DNA of 64,000 bases from positions 18,265,501-18,329,500 of the forward strand of contig NC_087253.1 of assembly GCF_037042905.1 (NCBI RefSeq), given 5' to 3'. The notes under the pieces were generated by a model, which searched no databases, was not told the DNA's origin, and worked only from the letters and a program-made list of their open reading frames with translations. The stretch comes from Lytechinus pictus (taxonomy: Eukaryota; Echinodermata; Echinoidea; Temnopleuroida; Toxopneustidae). The first letter of the stretch is position 1. Each line of letters starts with the position of its first letter. This document shows positions 23,901-35,900 of this stretch, piece after piece. The translations under genes were made by a program, and so were the position numbers.

Positions 23901-26900
23901 GGACGGAACAGTTCACATTTTGAGGGCTTGATCTTTAGTCCATGCTTGCGAAGTCTGTCAAATACACGGTCTAGTCTTTCAAGCTGTTCTTCAAAGGTAG
24001 TCGAATACACTAAAATGTCGTCCAGATAGCACAAGACAGACGAGAAGAACTGGTCCCCTAGGCAAATTTGCATTAGACGCTGGAACGTTCCTGGCGCATT
24101 ACACAATCCAAAAGGCATGCGTACATATTCGTATAAGCCAAAGGGTGTTGTAAAGCTTGTCTTGTGTTGGTCCCTCTCATCCATAGCCACTTGGTGATAG
24201 CCCGACAAGAGATCAAGTGTCGAAAACCATTGTGCGCCATATAATGCATCCATTGATTCGTCAATCCTTGGTATTGGATAGGCATCTTTCCTAGTTTTCT
24301 GATTCAATTTGCGGTAGTCCACACATAGCCTCAATGAACCATCTTTTTTGCGAACCAATACAATTGGTGATGCATAAGGACTTGTACTTTCCTTGATAAC
24401 CTTTTTCTCCAGTAGCTTTCGGATATGCTCTCTAACTTCTTCCAGCTGGGATGGGGGGATGGGGGGATACGCCTGTATGATAAGCTTAACAGGCTCCTCA
24501 TCTACTGTTCTGACTTGGTGGGTTACCGTTTCCGTATGGCCCAAGTCCTCTTCCGAGGCAGCAAAGACATCACTATTTCGTAACAACAGGGCTTCTGCTT
24601 GTTGTCTCTGCTCCTCACTCAGTCCTTTCCATAGTAGTCCAGGTGTCTCTAGCAGCTTCATTCTACCTGTATCAGTTTGTTGGTCCCCACTTGCAACCAT
24701 TCTTTGACACAAGACACTATTGTCATCGATCATCGATGCAAGTTGAAGAGATCCAATTGGAGTTCTGGGATTTAAGAAGATGTCCTCATCTGTGGTATTG
24801 TATAATTGTACAGTTATTCTCCCCCTACACGAATGAGCCAGAGTCGGACTGAGGATGATTCCCTTCGGAGTTTGCACAATTTGGTCCACAATTACCGCGG
24901 TTTGGGTAGGACAAGTGGGTCCTGTCACCTCTATGGCTTGTATTGATCGAGCTGGGACTCTCACCTTCCCTCTTCCGGCAACACGAACAAGGCCCACAGT
25001 ACTTTTCTTGTCGATCCAGTTCTTGCTTGTGACAACTGACGCATCAGCTCCAATTACGGCTGCTAAGGTCTCACCTGGCAAACCTTGCAGAACATTCATT
25101 CCGAGCAAAATGGGATGTTTTGGTTTATGTGATGTATTTGTTACTAGAATACCTCTTTTCGGAACTGTAATGCCAGCAATAGTCACATCAGCCTCAAAAT
25201 ATCCAGAGTAAGGAATATCTGTCCCATTTGCTGCACTAAGAGAAATCCAGTTTAATTTCTTTAGGGTCGACGGCGAAAATGATCGCTGGAAGCAATTGGA
25301 AGTGATGGTTGTGACTTGAGACCCACAGTCTACCACACTAGTGAGTTCCACCCCATTAATAAATATGATGCTTGTTGGGCAAATACCAATGAGCATGTTT
25401 TGTTCTCCATTTCCAGAGCCCCTTTCAAAACTCTCTGACTCTGAAGAGACACCCAGGGCTTGGCTCTCAGCCCTGGGTGTATACAGTTTCCCTGTTGCTG
25501 TTGCCGACTGTTTGACTGTCCAGCCCTCTGTGTACGTGGATTGCCCCCAGGATGAGGACTCTCACACTCCCTTGCATAATGACCCATGCGGTGGCATCGA
25601 TGGCACTCAATCTTATTCTTGTCTAGAGGAGGTCTCCTGAATCTCCTGGCATTGTCCTGCGTCTCCTCTAACTGACTTAGACGAGAATTGAAAATGCCCT
25701 GCTGTACTATCATCTTGTCAAGTAGCTCTGTTTGGCCTTTGATCGCTGCAGTGAGCCCCTCTACCATCTTTCCCATCTCGGCTGTGGCTTCGGCCTGGTA
25801 GGTGGTGCATTTCTTTTTGCGTGGGTTGGTGCCCTTAAGTTCTTCCTCATCCATCTCCACCGCCCAGTCTCGTGCCTCTAGAAAAGACAATTCTGGCTTT
25901 TCTTTAAACAACCGCTTCACTTCCCTCCTGAGTACTGGGTCACTCAACCCATCTTTAAACTGTTCTTTGATGATATTCTTCGACTCCGGAGCTCCTGGTT
26001 TGCGTTGCAATCGAGTCGCCAATGCAAGTAAGGCATATGCGTACTGTGCCACAGACTCATCTTCATTTTGTACTCGGTTATATATCTGCCGCATTAGTTG
26101 ACTAGCATTCAGCTTGTCCCCAAAGGCTTCCAATAAGATGTTCATTATTGAATCAGCATCCTTCTTTTCTCTATCTGGGCGATGTTGCACCTCTTGCCTT
26201 GCAGATCCTTCCAGGTGAGCTAGCACGTAGTCAATAGCACTCTCACCCGTCAGCTTTCGAAGTTTAATTCCTGCCTTAATGTCCTCCACAAAATCTGAGA
26301 CCAGCATGTTTTCAGTGCCACTAAAGGGCCTGATTTTCTTTTCCTTGGGCGGGAAATACACTTCCCTACTTTTCAGCTCCAATGACAGCTTTTCTAGCTC
26401 CTCCCTCATCTCTTCCATGGTCGTCATCTTCCTACCCTCTTTTGTCTTTTACTCCTTGATCGTTACACACCTGGCCAAGCCAATAGTTCTCAGTTATCTG
26501 AAGAGAAGCCGCACCCCATCCGTACTACCAAATGTGAGGATACGGGTTGGAATTCATAAATCAGACGAAGCAGTTGTTTTTGCGGTTCTATTGGGTATGA
26601 GGCCAATCTTTATTTCATCATGTTCAAATCAAACAAAAGAGGGTAGAAGACCCTTGACTGAGGTCACTTCAGTTGCTGTAGAATTAAAAGACACAAAATT
26701 ACAGTAAGTATTGCATCATTATGATCACAAATAATTACTTGCTACAGCTGCTTTCAGAGCAGAGCAGAAAACTAAAGGTCCATAATTACAAATATATCGT
26801 CTTCCATATCATGTATGCAATTTAGTTCATACATGTACATTGTATATATTGAGTTTACCTCAGCCTATGAAATGCATGTAGTAAATAGATCTGCAAAGAA

Positions 26901-29900
26901 GGCCATTCCCTATTTATTACTTTCACATAGATATATGTGACTCGTCATACCGAAATGAGAGACAACTCGGAATTTTTCAAATCCAAGTTTTGTAGTGATT
27001 ATTGTTCTCCGTTTCTTTACCTTTAATTTGATATATCATTCGACCCTTAAGAGTAAATAATAGTGGAGATATTAGCCTTAGAATGCAAGAAGAATTGGGC
27101 TTTTGAAAATAAAAATCAAGAGAAAAGCGCCTTCGAAGTTTGACTTCCGTTTTGAATCCGCTCCATGAAAAAATCTATTGCCACCGCCGAGCTAACCGAA
27201 ATGTCCTAGCAACCGCTTGCCAAAGAAGGCGAAACGATTGACCAATGAGGAGGCTGCATTTGGAACAATAGTGAACTTGCAGGTCACGCGCGACTGCAAG
27301 ACGAAACAAAGTTAATGTTCTGGTTCGATATGTCAATCCACTGATCTTCTATACAGATCAGTGTAATAGCTCCATAGTTATACTGGGGTTTTATAATTAT
27401 ATTCGTGAAAGAAATAGAAGATCGAATGGGGAGAAGAACGAATAATACAGAACAACAAAAGAAATAAGAGGAAAAAGGATGAGGAATAAGACGGTGGGGT
27501 GAGCAAGAGAGAGGAATAAGAAGGAAAAAAGGGGGAAGAAATGAGGTTAAAAAATATTGAGAGCAGATCGACGGGGGAGAAGAAAAAGAAATGGAGGGGG
27601 AGAGGAATAAGATGGTGGGAATGGGCACGGGAGAGGAAGAAGGAAAACATAATTATATAAAGAGGAACGAAAGAAAAAAAGAGGAATAAGGCGGTGGGTG
27701 AGGGAGGGAGAAAACAAAGAAGGAAAAAAGAAAGAAAACCGGCAAAAAGAGAGAAGATCGAAGGGTGAGAAGAACGAAAAACAGAATTATGTAAATAGAA
27801 ACGAAAACAAGAAGAAGTGGAGGGTGAAAAAAAAGGCAAGAGAGAAGAAGGAAAGGAGGGGGAAAAATCGGCAGAGAAAAAAAAAGATCGAAAGGGAAGA
27901 AAGAAAAACAGATTAAGAGGGACGAAAGAATTAAAGAAGAGAAAGGGGATGAGATAGAATAGGGGAGGGGGGTTAGAGAGAGGAGACCGAATGACCTGAA
28001 TAAGAAGAGCGAACGAAAAGGGGGAGAGAGGAAGAAAGGAAGAAATAAAGCACAAGAAAGACGAAAGAAGTAGGTAAGAGAATACGAGAGAGGGAAAGAG
28101 AGAATAGATCTGGACACAGTCGAATGGAACAACATGACAATGACTTTTATGAAATGTTTATTTCAATATGTGTATTTTAAATGACTGATATTTTCAATCA
28201 ATGTCTTTATCCAAAAAAAAATGCACTAAACCTTCTGCATGGTCGTTTCGGCCATTTTTCATTGGTCGACGTTAGCTGTCTCAGACTTTCTGTTTGTACA
28301 GTTATTTCTTTCGCTTTCTCTATCGTTCATTCAAACATGATAAAAATTGAGGGCAACAATGTCTTGATTATAAATAATTGGAAATAATGAAGCCCACCAA
28401 GCTTTCTACATAAATTTTGTTTCTTTTGTTAAAGATACTGCAGATCAATTAACTCACATTCACGAACAAACAATACTTTTAAGGTTTGTAAACCCTTTCT
28501 TTTGAAAATGTTCTCTCTTGAAAACATCCCGATCACTTGCAAATGATGGAGAGAATCTTCAACATGTCCATGTTATGTTTAATGAAATTAATCCTCGCAA
28601 ACAAACCGTGTTCTGAATACTTTGCGTCTCTGCATGACTTTTATTTCGCGATTTTAGCCAGGCTAATACTCTAAATCCGGTATCAATCTATCGCTAATAC
28701 CCACGCCTGGTACTATTATCACCAAAAAATAACCCTTTAGAAGTTGTATCCCGTTTGTTAACTATTGTCAAGAAGCCCCCCTTTTGAATTTCAGAATACG
28801 TATTGAAATCGATGCTTTTGATCTTTCTTTTGAAGCTGAATCATTGAACCGATCGATCGATCGAGCTAGCGGCCGCCGCCAGCTGTACACGAGTTTAAAT
28901 GAATAGCCAATCAACAATGGCATACGTTGCTAGGGGCGGAGCTTAGTATGAAGCGAAATTCGATCAAGTCGAACGTGCCAAGTATCAGAAATTTTCGAAT
29001 TGACCGAAAAAAACACTCGCAGAAAAACTGCTTTTTTATCATATTCCCGTCATCAATTTCACTCATCTTTTTCACAGAGTAATTATGAAACATGGAAGAA
29101 TCAGAAAATGAAAAAAAAAAAAATCTTCACAATTTTGACTTTTTTATTTGTGTGTCGAATTCCAAGGAATTTTGATTTGCGACTTGTCTCTCATTTCGGT
29201 ATGATCGATCACATATATACCGGTAACACAATTCTGCAAATGAGTGAGCTATCATAATCATTCTATAAGTCTTAAGCAATATAGAAACATACTCGAACTA
29301 ATCACAATACAAATCAGTGGGGCATGACATCTACCAATATTTAAGTCACCTCAACTCTAGAAAAGATTTCAATATTTGCTATCTGTAATTAGTTATTAAC
29401 ACATTTGCTTACCAACGTGAATTCCTCAAGAAAACCAACAGGCCCTGTCTTTATGAATACAAGGCTTACCAAAAGGCAGTTATACATAGTATTATGTCTT
29501 AATGACATGCCTTTCTAGCATTAATAGGCATAACTTGGTTACTATACCAGCATGCCTCCTTCATGTAAATTGAAGTTATCTCCCTCTTCTTCACACAAAT
29601 TATAATCTGTCTAATATAGCTCCTCAGCAAATCTTAACATCAGAGAGTAAATTATATACTGTACTCACATATTAAGGTGTCCAAAATCAACTATATACAT
29701 CAAGAATATCAGGATGAGACATCGATTACCGCTTCATGTAGGCACATGCAGCTACAGCCAGTCTCATCTGCTCACTGCATGTTTGAGCTTTTTCCTGCAT
29801 GCAGTGAGTGTATGTCCACTGGAGCATATCGCTCCTCTTTAGCTACATTCCTTTTGTACCTGACTAATTTGCATTATAAAGAAAGGGTTATTTCTCATCC

Positions 29901-32900
29901 CCTCACACCAACATAGGTTGATTTAATGATATTTTTTAATTTTCCTCGGACATCATTAGAATGTAGTTTACCTACAGTATTAACAAATTTCAGCTCTATG
30001 AAATTAATGCATAGTATGTTTGGGAATCAGTGATATGCTGAGAGTGAATGATTTGTGACCTTTAACCCCAAAACATAAAAATGAATAGTGTGACTTGCAT
30101 TGAGCTTTAAAAAGCACATCCTAAACATTAAAATTGAATATATAGTGGTGCTCAAAAGTAAGAGAACCCCACCAGAAAATGAGCAAATTTAACCCTAAGA
30201 AGACTAGGGGGCTGATTCAGCCCCCCCCCTCGAAATTTTTTGTGATAAATCCGCGTCGCTCACTGACTTTTTACATTCACGTCTCGCGCAACTTTTGAGA
30301 CCAAAATTGCGACCCCCGGGTACGCGGTTCCGAAATTACGCAACATTTCGTAAGTGCATGCAGACCCAAAAATGCTCAAAAACATGAATTTGTGTACAAA
30401 TCCAATGCAAATAGTGTTTTTAGCCGAAATTCATAAATGTATCATTATTTTTCCATTTACTGATTAAAATCAATTCATTCCATCTTATTTATGGTCAAAA
30501 TAAAGTCACTGACAATTTTCATTGTCAGTGATCGGCGGCCGAGATCATAAGGGGGGGGGGCTGAATCAGCCCCCCTCAGTCTTAGGCATCGAAATAGCCC
30601 AGTCTATTTAGGGTTAAAGTGTTTAAAGTTCAAGTTCTGCCATGTTTAAGATATTGAATTCAAGTTCAAGTTTAAGTTTATTTTGTTCTACAAAACATTA
30701 TACATGTCATCGATGAAGTAACAATGAATTAACAATAATTAAAATGCAGAACTGAGGTGATATATCACCTGTGAAACATATATACAGTGCAAAGATACGT
30801 AATAATACATACATATACATCATGTAAGCGAACAGAATAGGAGAGAAGTGTAGAGGGCAGAAGTTAAAGAAAAATAGAATTAAGAAAAACGGCAGAGCTA
30901 GGATGTATATCGAAAAGATGAAAGTGGAGACAGGAGAGGAGAGCCTAGAGAAGAAAGGGGAAGGGGAGAATGAAATAGCTTACAAATTTACGGCATGTAC
31001 CTAAATACACAAAAACACACACGCATATATGCGCAATCATGCACATGAGCTACTACGAAAGGTAATAATTAAACATGAGAAATTAAAATATGTAAAAACT
31101 ACATAGAATATTAATGGCAAGACAGAGAGACGTATACACAAAACACACGTACAGTTCAATAACAAGTTGTATAAAAGTTTAAGTTACAGTACATTGATCA
31201 ATAATTGTGAAGTCAGGTGGTAAAATATTACATTCAATAAAGTTTGTTTTTCTGGGCTCGCCGAACATTGTAGTGTTGTTGTCAACACTCAGCATGAAGG
31301 AGTGCATTTTGTGATGGGGCTCACTAACTTTTGAGCACAACTGCAGCTTTTCAAAATTGATCGACAATAACCCACTCAAGCGCTTGATTGAACAAAAAGA
31401 AATTCACTGATTGCTTCAAAGAATAAGGAGAAAAGAAGGTTTGAAGTTTGGGGATCTGTCAAGCGTGGTATGTGCATACTGTGCAATCTCAGTAAAACGT
31501 TCAGTCATCCATAAAAAAAGGTGTCAAAGAAACTCTTATATCTTGCCTTTTATTTAACTTTTGCAAGTTCAAATTTTGAAAGTGACAAGAAGGATAACTA
31601 CTCTTTGAGATAAGCTAATTTTCTTATGTTTAGTTTTTTAAAGACCAAATTACTATTCCCTACATAAACAGCACCTGAATGTCAACACAATGCTAAATAA
31701 TGTTTCTCAAGATGTCATTTTCCATAATTGTGGAACTGCTCCCAATTCCTTTAGTTGCACTAAACTAACTTAGAAACATGTATCCCAATATAATTTGTTT
31801 CTTCCTTAATTTTCAATTTGTTGCATTATAATTACTACATGTATTTCCTATAATTTTTTGTCCATCTTTGTTAAATTACCCAACCTCTTTTACTTTGTTT
31901 CTGTCTCCCTCTTTTCTTCTTATTTCATTCTGTCTTTTTGTTCAAGAAACATGTTCTCACTACTTTATTCTACCTCTGAGGCTGTCTTCTCATATGCTGG
32001 GTATTTCAACTAATTTCGTATAATTATGTACATGTATAATTATTTTGTGGCACAATTAATTTTATATTAGCCTACACCTGTATTCTAGTTCAAGTTGTAT
32101 ATTTTTATGTCTGTATATACCATTTGTAAACTGAATGTAATTCAGCCTTTTAGCTGCTATGTTCAGTGAATATTTGAAATAAACCAATAAATTTACAGAG
32201 AACCTCACCTGGCAATGTATTGTTGGTTTTGGTGTGGCTGGTCTTATAAAATACTAGCAGCCCTAGTCAGAAAGTGCTTTTTTTTTGCCTTGAATATTTT
32301 ATAGCAGTCAAGAATCTTCCACAGCACTGTACATAATCCTGCATAATTCTACAAGTACGATGATACACCAACAGGGTGGACTGTACTTCAACGGATGACG
32401 ATGTTTATTTATTTTTTTAAATTTTTTTAACCGCACGTGTACGTAGAATAGAATCCATCTAGATATTTTTTTTATGCTGTATATGGGCCTGGGACGTGTA
32501 ACCTTTGAACAGATCATTATTGCATAAATATTTGAGTATGCCTGAGTATATTTGCATTGTGTCTGCCTTAATGCTATCTTTTGCTCATTCATTAAAGTTC
32601 TAGAAAGCATATATCTTTCAAAAGAACATGAACATATCCAGAAGTGCTGCCAATTTTAGTTGCGATTGGGTAGAATGTACATGTAGCTAGAATATCTTAT
32701 ATGCCTATTATTACAGCACAAATAAAAAAAAATTGAATAATTTAATAATACATACGTGGAATATAATTTTTCATAAATGTCAGTTGATTATTCTATACAC
32801 ATTCATGTGTAGATTTTTTAAAAACCATTTTTAGGGTCACAATGTCCGTGGGGTCTTCTTTGTGAATCCGAGCAATCCGTTAGGACTGGTCTACACCAAG

Positions 32901-35900
32901 GAACAGGTCCTGGACTATCTAGCATTCTGCAAGAAGTAAGACTTTTCAAGGTATTTCACTGTGTTCTTAAAGAGGAAACCAAACTTGTTCATAAAATGTT
33001 TTGTGAGAGAAGAAAAAAAAAGTTAAACAGAATGGTGAAAGTTTGAAAAAAAATCAGACAAGCATTAAGAAAGTAAGGGCTGTTTCAAAATTGAGATCCT
33101 TAAGAATATATCAATTTCATATTGGCAACTGGGTAAGTGTTTGTGGCAAGTGGGAGGGGCAACTTTCCCATGAGCCATGTACTTAAGAAGTAAGACTTCA
33201 AGGTAGTCCACTGTGTTGTTAACCTATGTTGGGTCACAGCTTTCATAAGGATATATCTTGTAGTAAAAAAAGCATCACTAAAATGTCATTTCTATTTTTA
33301 AAAAATGTATATTGTTATACCTTAATAACAGACAAATTATTTCACACTTGCACCTGCAATGTTTGTTTTTTTAGTGACCATGAACCCCTACAAAATTCAA
33401 TTTATGCATTTTGTATTACATAACACATGGGACAGCTGCTTCTATGTGATGTTACAAATTGAAAACTTCAAATTCGAATGAGATTTCTTAATATTTCATG
33501 GATTTTCCCCCAAACCTTCAACTTTGTATTTTATTATGTTTTCCGGTATTTTTACAGCAAAATTTTTTCAGGGTGAATTTCCCCTTTAAGGGTTAACGCT
33601 AAATAGGTCTATGGCAAACCGTGTAAAAAAAATACAATCAGTTATAACAAAAGCAAACAAGATACAGTACATCAAGATCAAATCAATCAAATGATTCCAT
33701 AGTAATGGAGTAAAATAACAATGAAAATTGTAAAATTTTGACAAAAATAACAAAAAATGAAAAAAATACATAAAGTAATGAATGGAATGTGAGGGAGTAG
33801 TGAAAAGCCAATAGACCTATCTAGGCTACTCCCTTATTAACATTCATTTACTGAAAATCTTGCAATATTAAGCCTATTATTATTGCAGGGCCCATAATGT
33901 CAGATTCTATCCCAGCACATACACATGTAAGAAACACCTTCCTTGGGCCCGTGACACAAAGCTTAGCAATGATCGCAGAACATTTTTTTTTGCGATTGAT
34001 TGCATTGACTGCAATGTAAAGCAATCGTGAAAATCAAGCGTACGATTAATCGCTAACCTTTGTGTTATGAGACCCTGGTGGATGTTTCATAAAGCTGTCT
34101 GTGAGATACGAATGACTTACGCAAGACTGGTGACCCTTTCTTGTGCTTAGTGATATATATTTATTTCTTTGATTTAGGACCTAAGAACATTTTCGCGTCT
34201 CGTGTAAAATCGTGCGAAACATTACAAATAGCTTTATGAAGTGCCCACTCAGTATATCTTTGGAGGTGGGTGTCTCATAAAGCTTCTTTCAGTTACGAGC
34301 GACTTAACGAACGATTGGTGATCCTTTTTTGTGGAGCATCTAAGAAAGGGTCACGAGTAAAGTCATTTGTATTTTCTGAACAGCTTAACAAAACTTCCAC
34401 CAGGGCTCCGTAACACAAAGGTTTACGATGAATTGCAAATATGAAAGAACCGCACTGATTGGTTCCTGGTCAGTATTATGAACCAAATGCGAGTGTAACA
34501 TTGATATTGATTGGTCAGTTCTTGTAGCGATTGATCACTAATCTTTGTGTTACAGAGCCCGGGAGTTGTATGAATTAATTTGAATTTCTTTTTCATTCTA
34601 GGCACAGCCTTCAAGTTATAATGGATGAGATTTACCAGGGCAGCATCCATGATGAATCTATACCAAACTCTAGCATTCTGGGGCTCCCTCTTGAGGCCAT
34701 TCCGGACACGCAGACTACTCACATCTTGTATGGCTTCAGCAAGGTAAGTGATTTAAGCCCCTTTCACAATTGGTGGTGCGACTGCTTACAACCGTTCTGT
34801 GATTCTGTGCAACATATATTGTGACCAAATTATCACAAACGTTCGCACGAGCAAATGGGAAAGCCCCGTTAGGTACTTGTAATTTCATTTCATTGTGATT
34901 ATCATGTGAAAAAGAACACTTTCATGATCAGGTACAGTACATCTAGAATATGGACACTCATCTGACATCTTTTTGCCATAATTTTTGGCTTTCTGAGACT
35001 CGAAATAGAAGTTTGACTACATAGCATACTATTTCTTGCCTTGGAGGCAATTTTGATTTTTATGTGAAAAGTAAAAACAGCATGATCTGCACATCTAGAA
35101 TATGGGCACTAATTTGACGTCTTTTTGCTATAATTTCTGCCTTTCGTAGATATGATAAGAAAGCTTGAATCATCTTTACTATTATTATAATTGTTTGTTG
35201 CCTGGGAGATGTAAAGCAAACTGAATCACTGTGTTCCACAGATCTCTCCTATTGCTATAAATGATTGGTGGTGTGCATGGGGCAACTACATTTACATTGG
35301 GGTTATATGAATAGAATATTGCATTCATGTGCAAAAGTGGCGACTCCTTTGTACGGGACCTCCATTTAACGTCCTATGCAAGAGATGGAGTCTTTTTCCA
35401 CTGTAACATAGCCTGTGTCTATGAAACATGGGATGGGCACATTAGCACATGATGCAGGCTTCAGTAATCCGCCCAGAATGGACAGGAGCCCATAATCTTT
35501 GGTTCGACAGGCAGTCAGCAAGCACAGACTCAAACTGGACATTTTGACAAATTATACCATGTTTAAAGTAAAGACTAGACCCTAGCTACAGTACATGGGG
35601 CGTTGTGGCGTTCGCCTGTAATCCAAGCTATGTGGGGAAGTTACAAACTGATGCTGAGGTCTAGGTTCAATCCCTGGTCACGTCTTTCGAATTGTGATGT
35701 TAAAGGCCGGTCCCAGACGTAAATAATCATATCTGACTGATACATCTCTGACAAAACTCAGTTATACACACACATACATGAGTGAATCTAGCTAGTCTCA
35801 TTACCTCAGACCCTGCATTATGCACTATAAGAAAACCTGGGGCCAGTTTCATAAAGGACTTGCAACTGTCGTAACTTTGTCATTATGGCAACTACCATGG

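Larger units (their letters stand above)
19724..29907 (-). mobile_element. Ty3/gypsy LTR retrotransposon, nearly complete, antisense in ACCS intron 6
   Basis: The element runs right to left: 5' LTR 26533-29907 (split by a later insertion), a short leader, gag, pol, a polypurine tract, then 3' LTR 19724-20818. Both LTRs have TGTGAGG...CCTCACA ends. A 4-bp target duplication CCAA flanks it (19720-19723 and 29908-29911). The LTRs look almost identical by eye; one difference is near 20178 against 29266. This implies recent insertion. Domain order protease, RT, RNase H, integrase is the gypsy order. There is no envelope gene. Antisense placement in an intron is the usual tolerated arrangement. Confidence 0.95.
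26533..29907 (-). repeat. 5' LTR of the gypsy element, split by a nested insertion
   Basis: LTR sequence is 26533-26936 and 29213-29907, matching 19724-20818. The 2276 bp in between (26937-29212) are a later insertion with a 4-bp ATAT target duplication. The promoter LTR of this copy may therefore be disabled or altered. Confidence 0.93.

Noticed and set aside
21399..26707. Plus-strand frames of 60-142 codons across the gypsy element
   Set aside because: Shadows of gag and pol on the minus strand, with no features of their own.
27378..28135. Open frames of up to 225 codons on the minus strand, rich in Phe, Ser and Leu
   Set aside because: They arise from the polypurine tract; overlapping frames are open at once, and there is no domain or codon signal.
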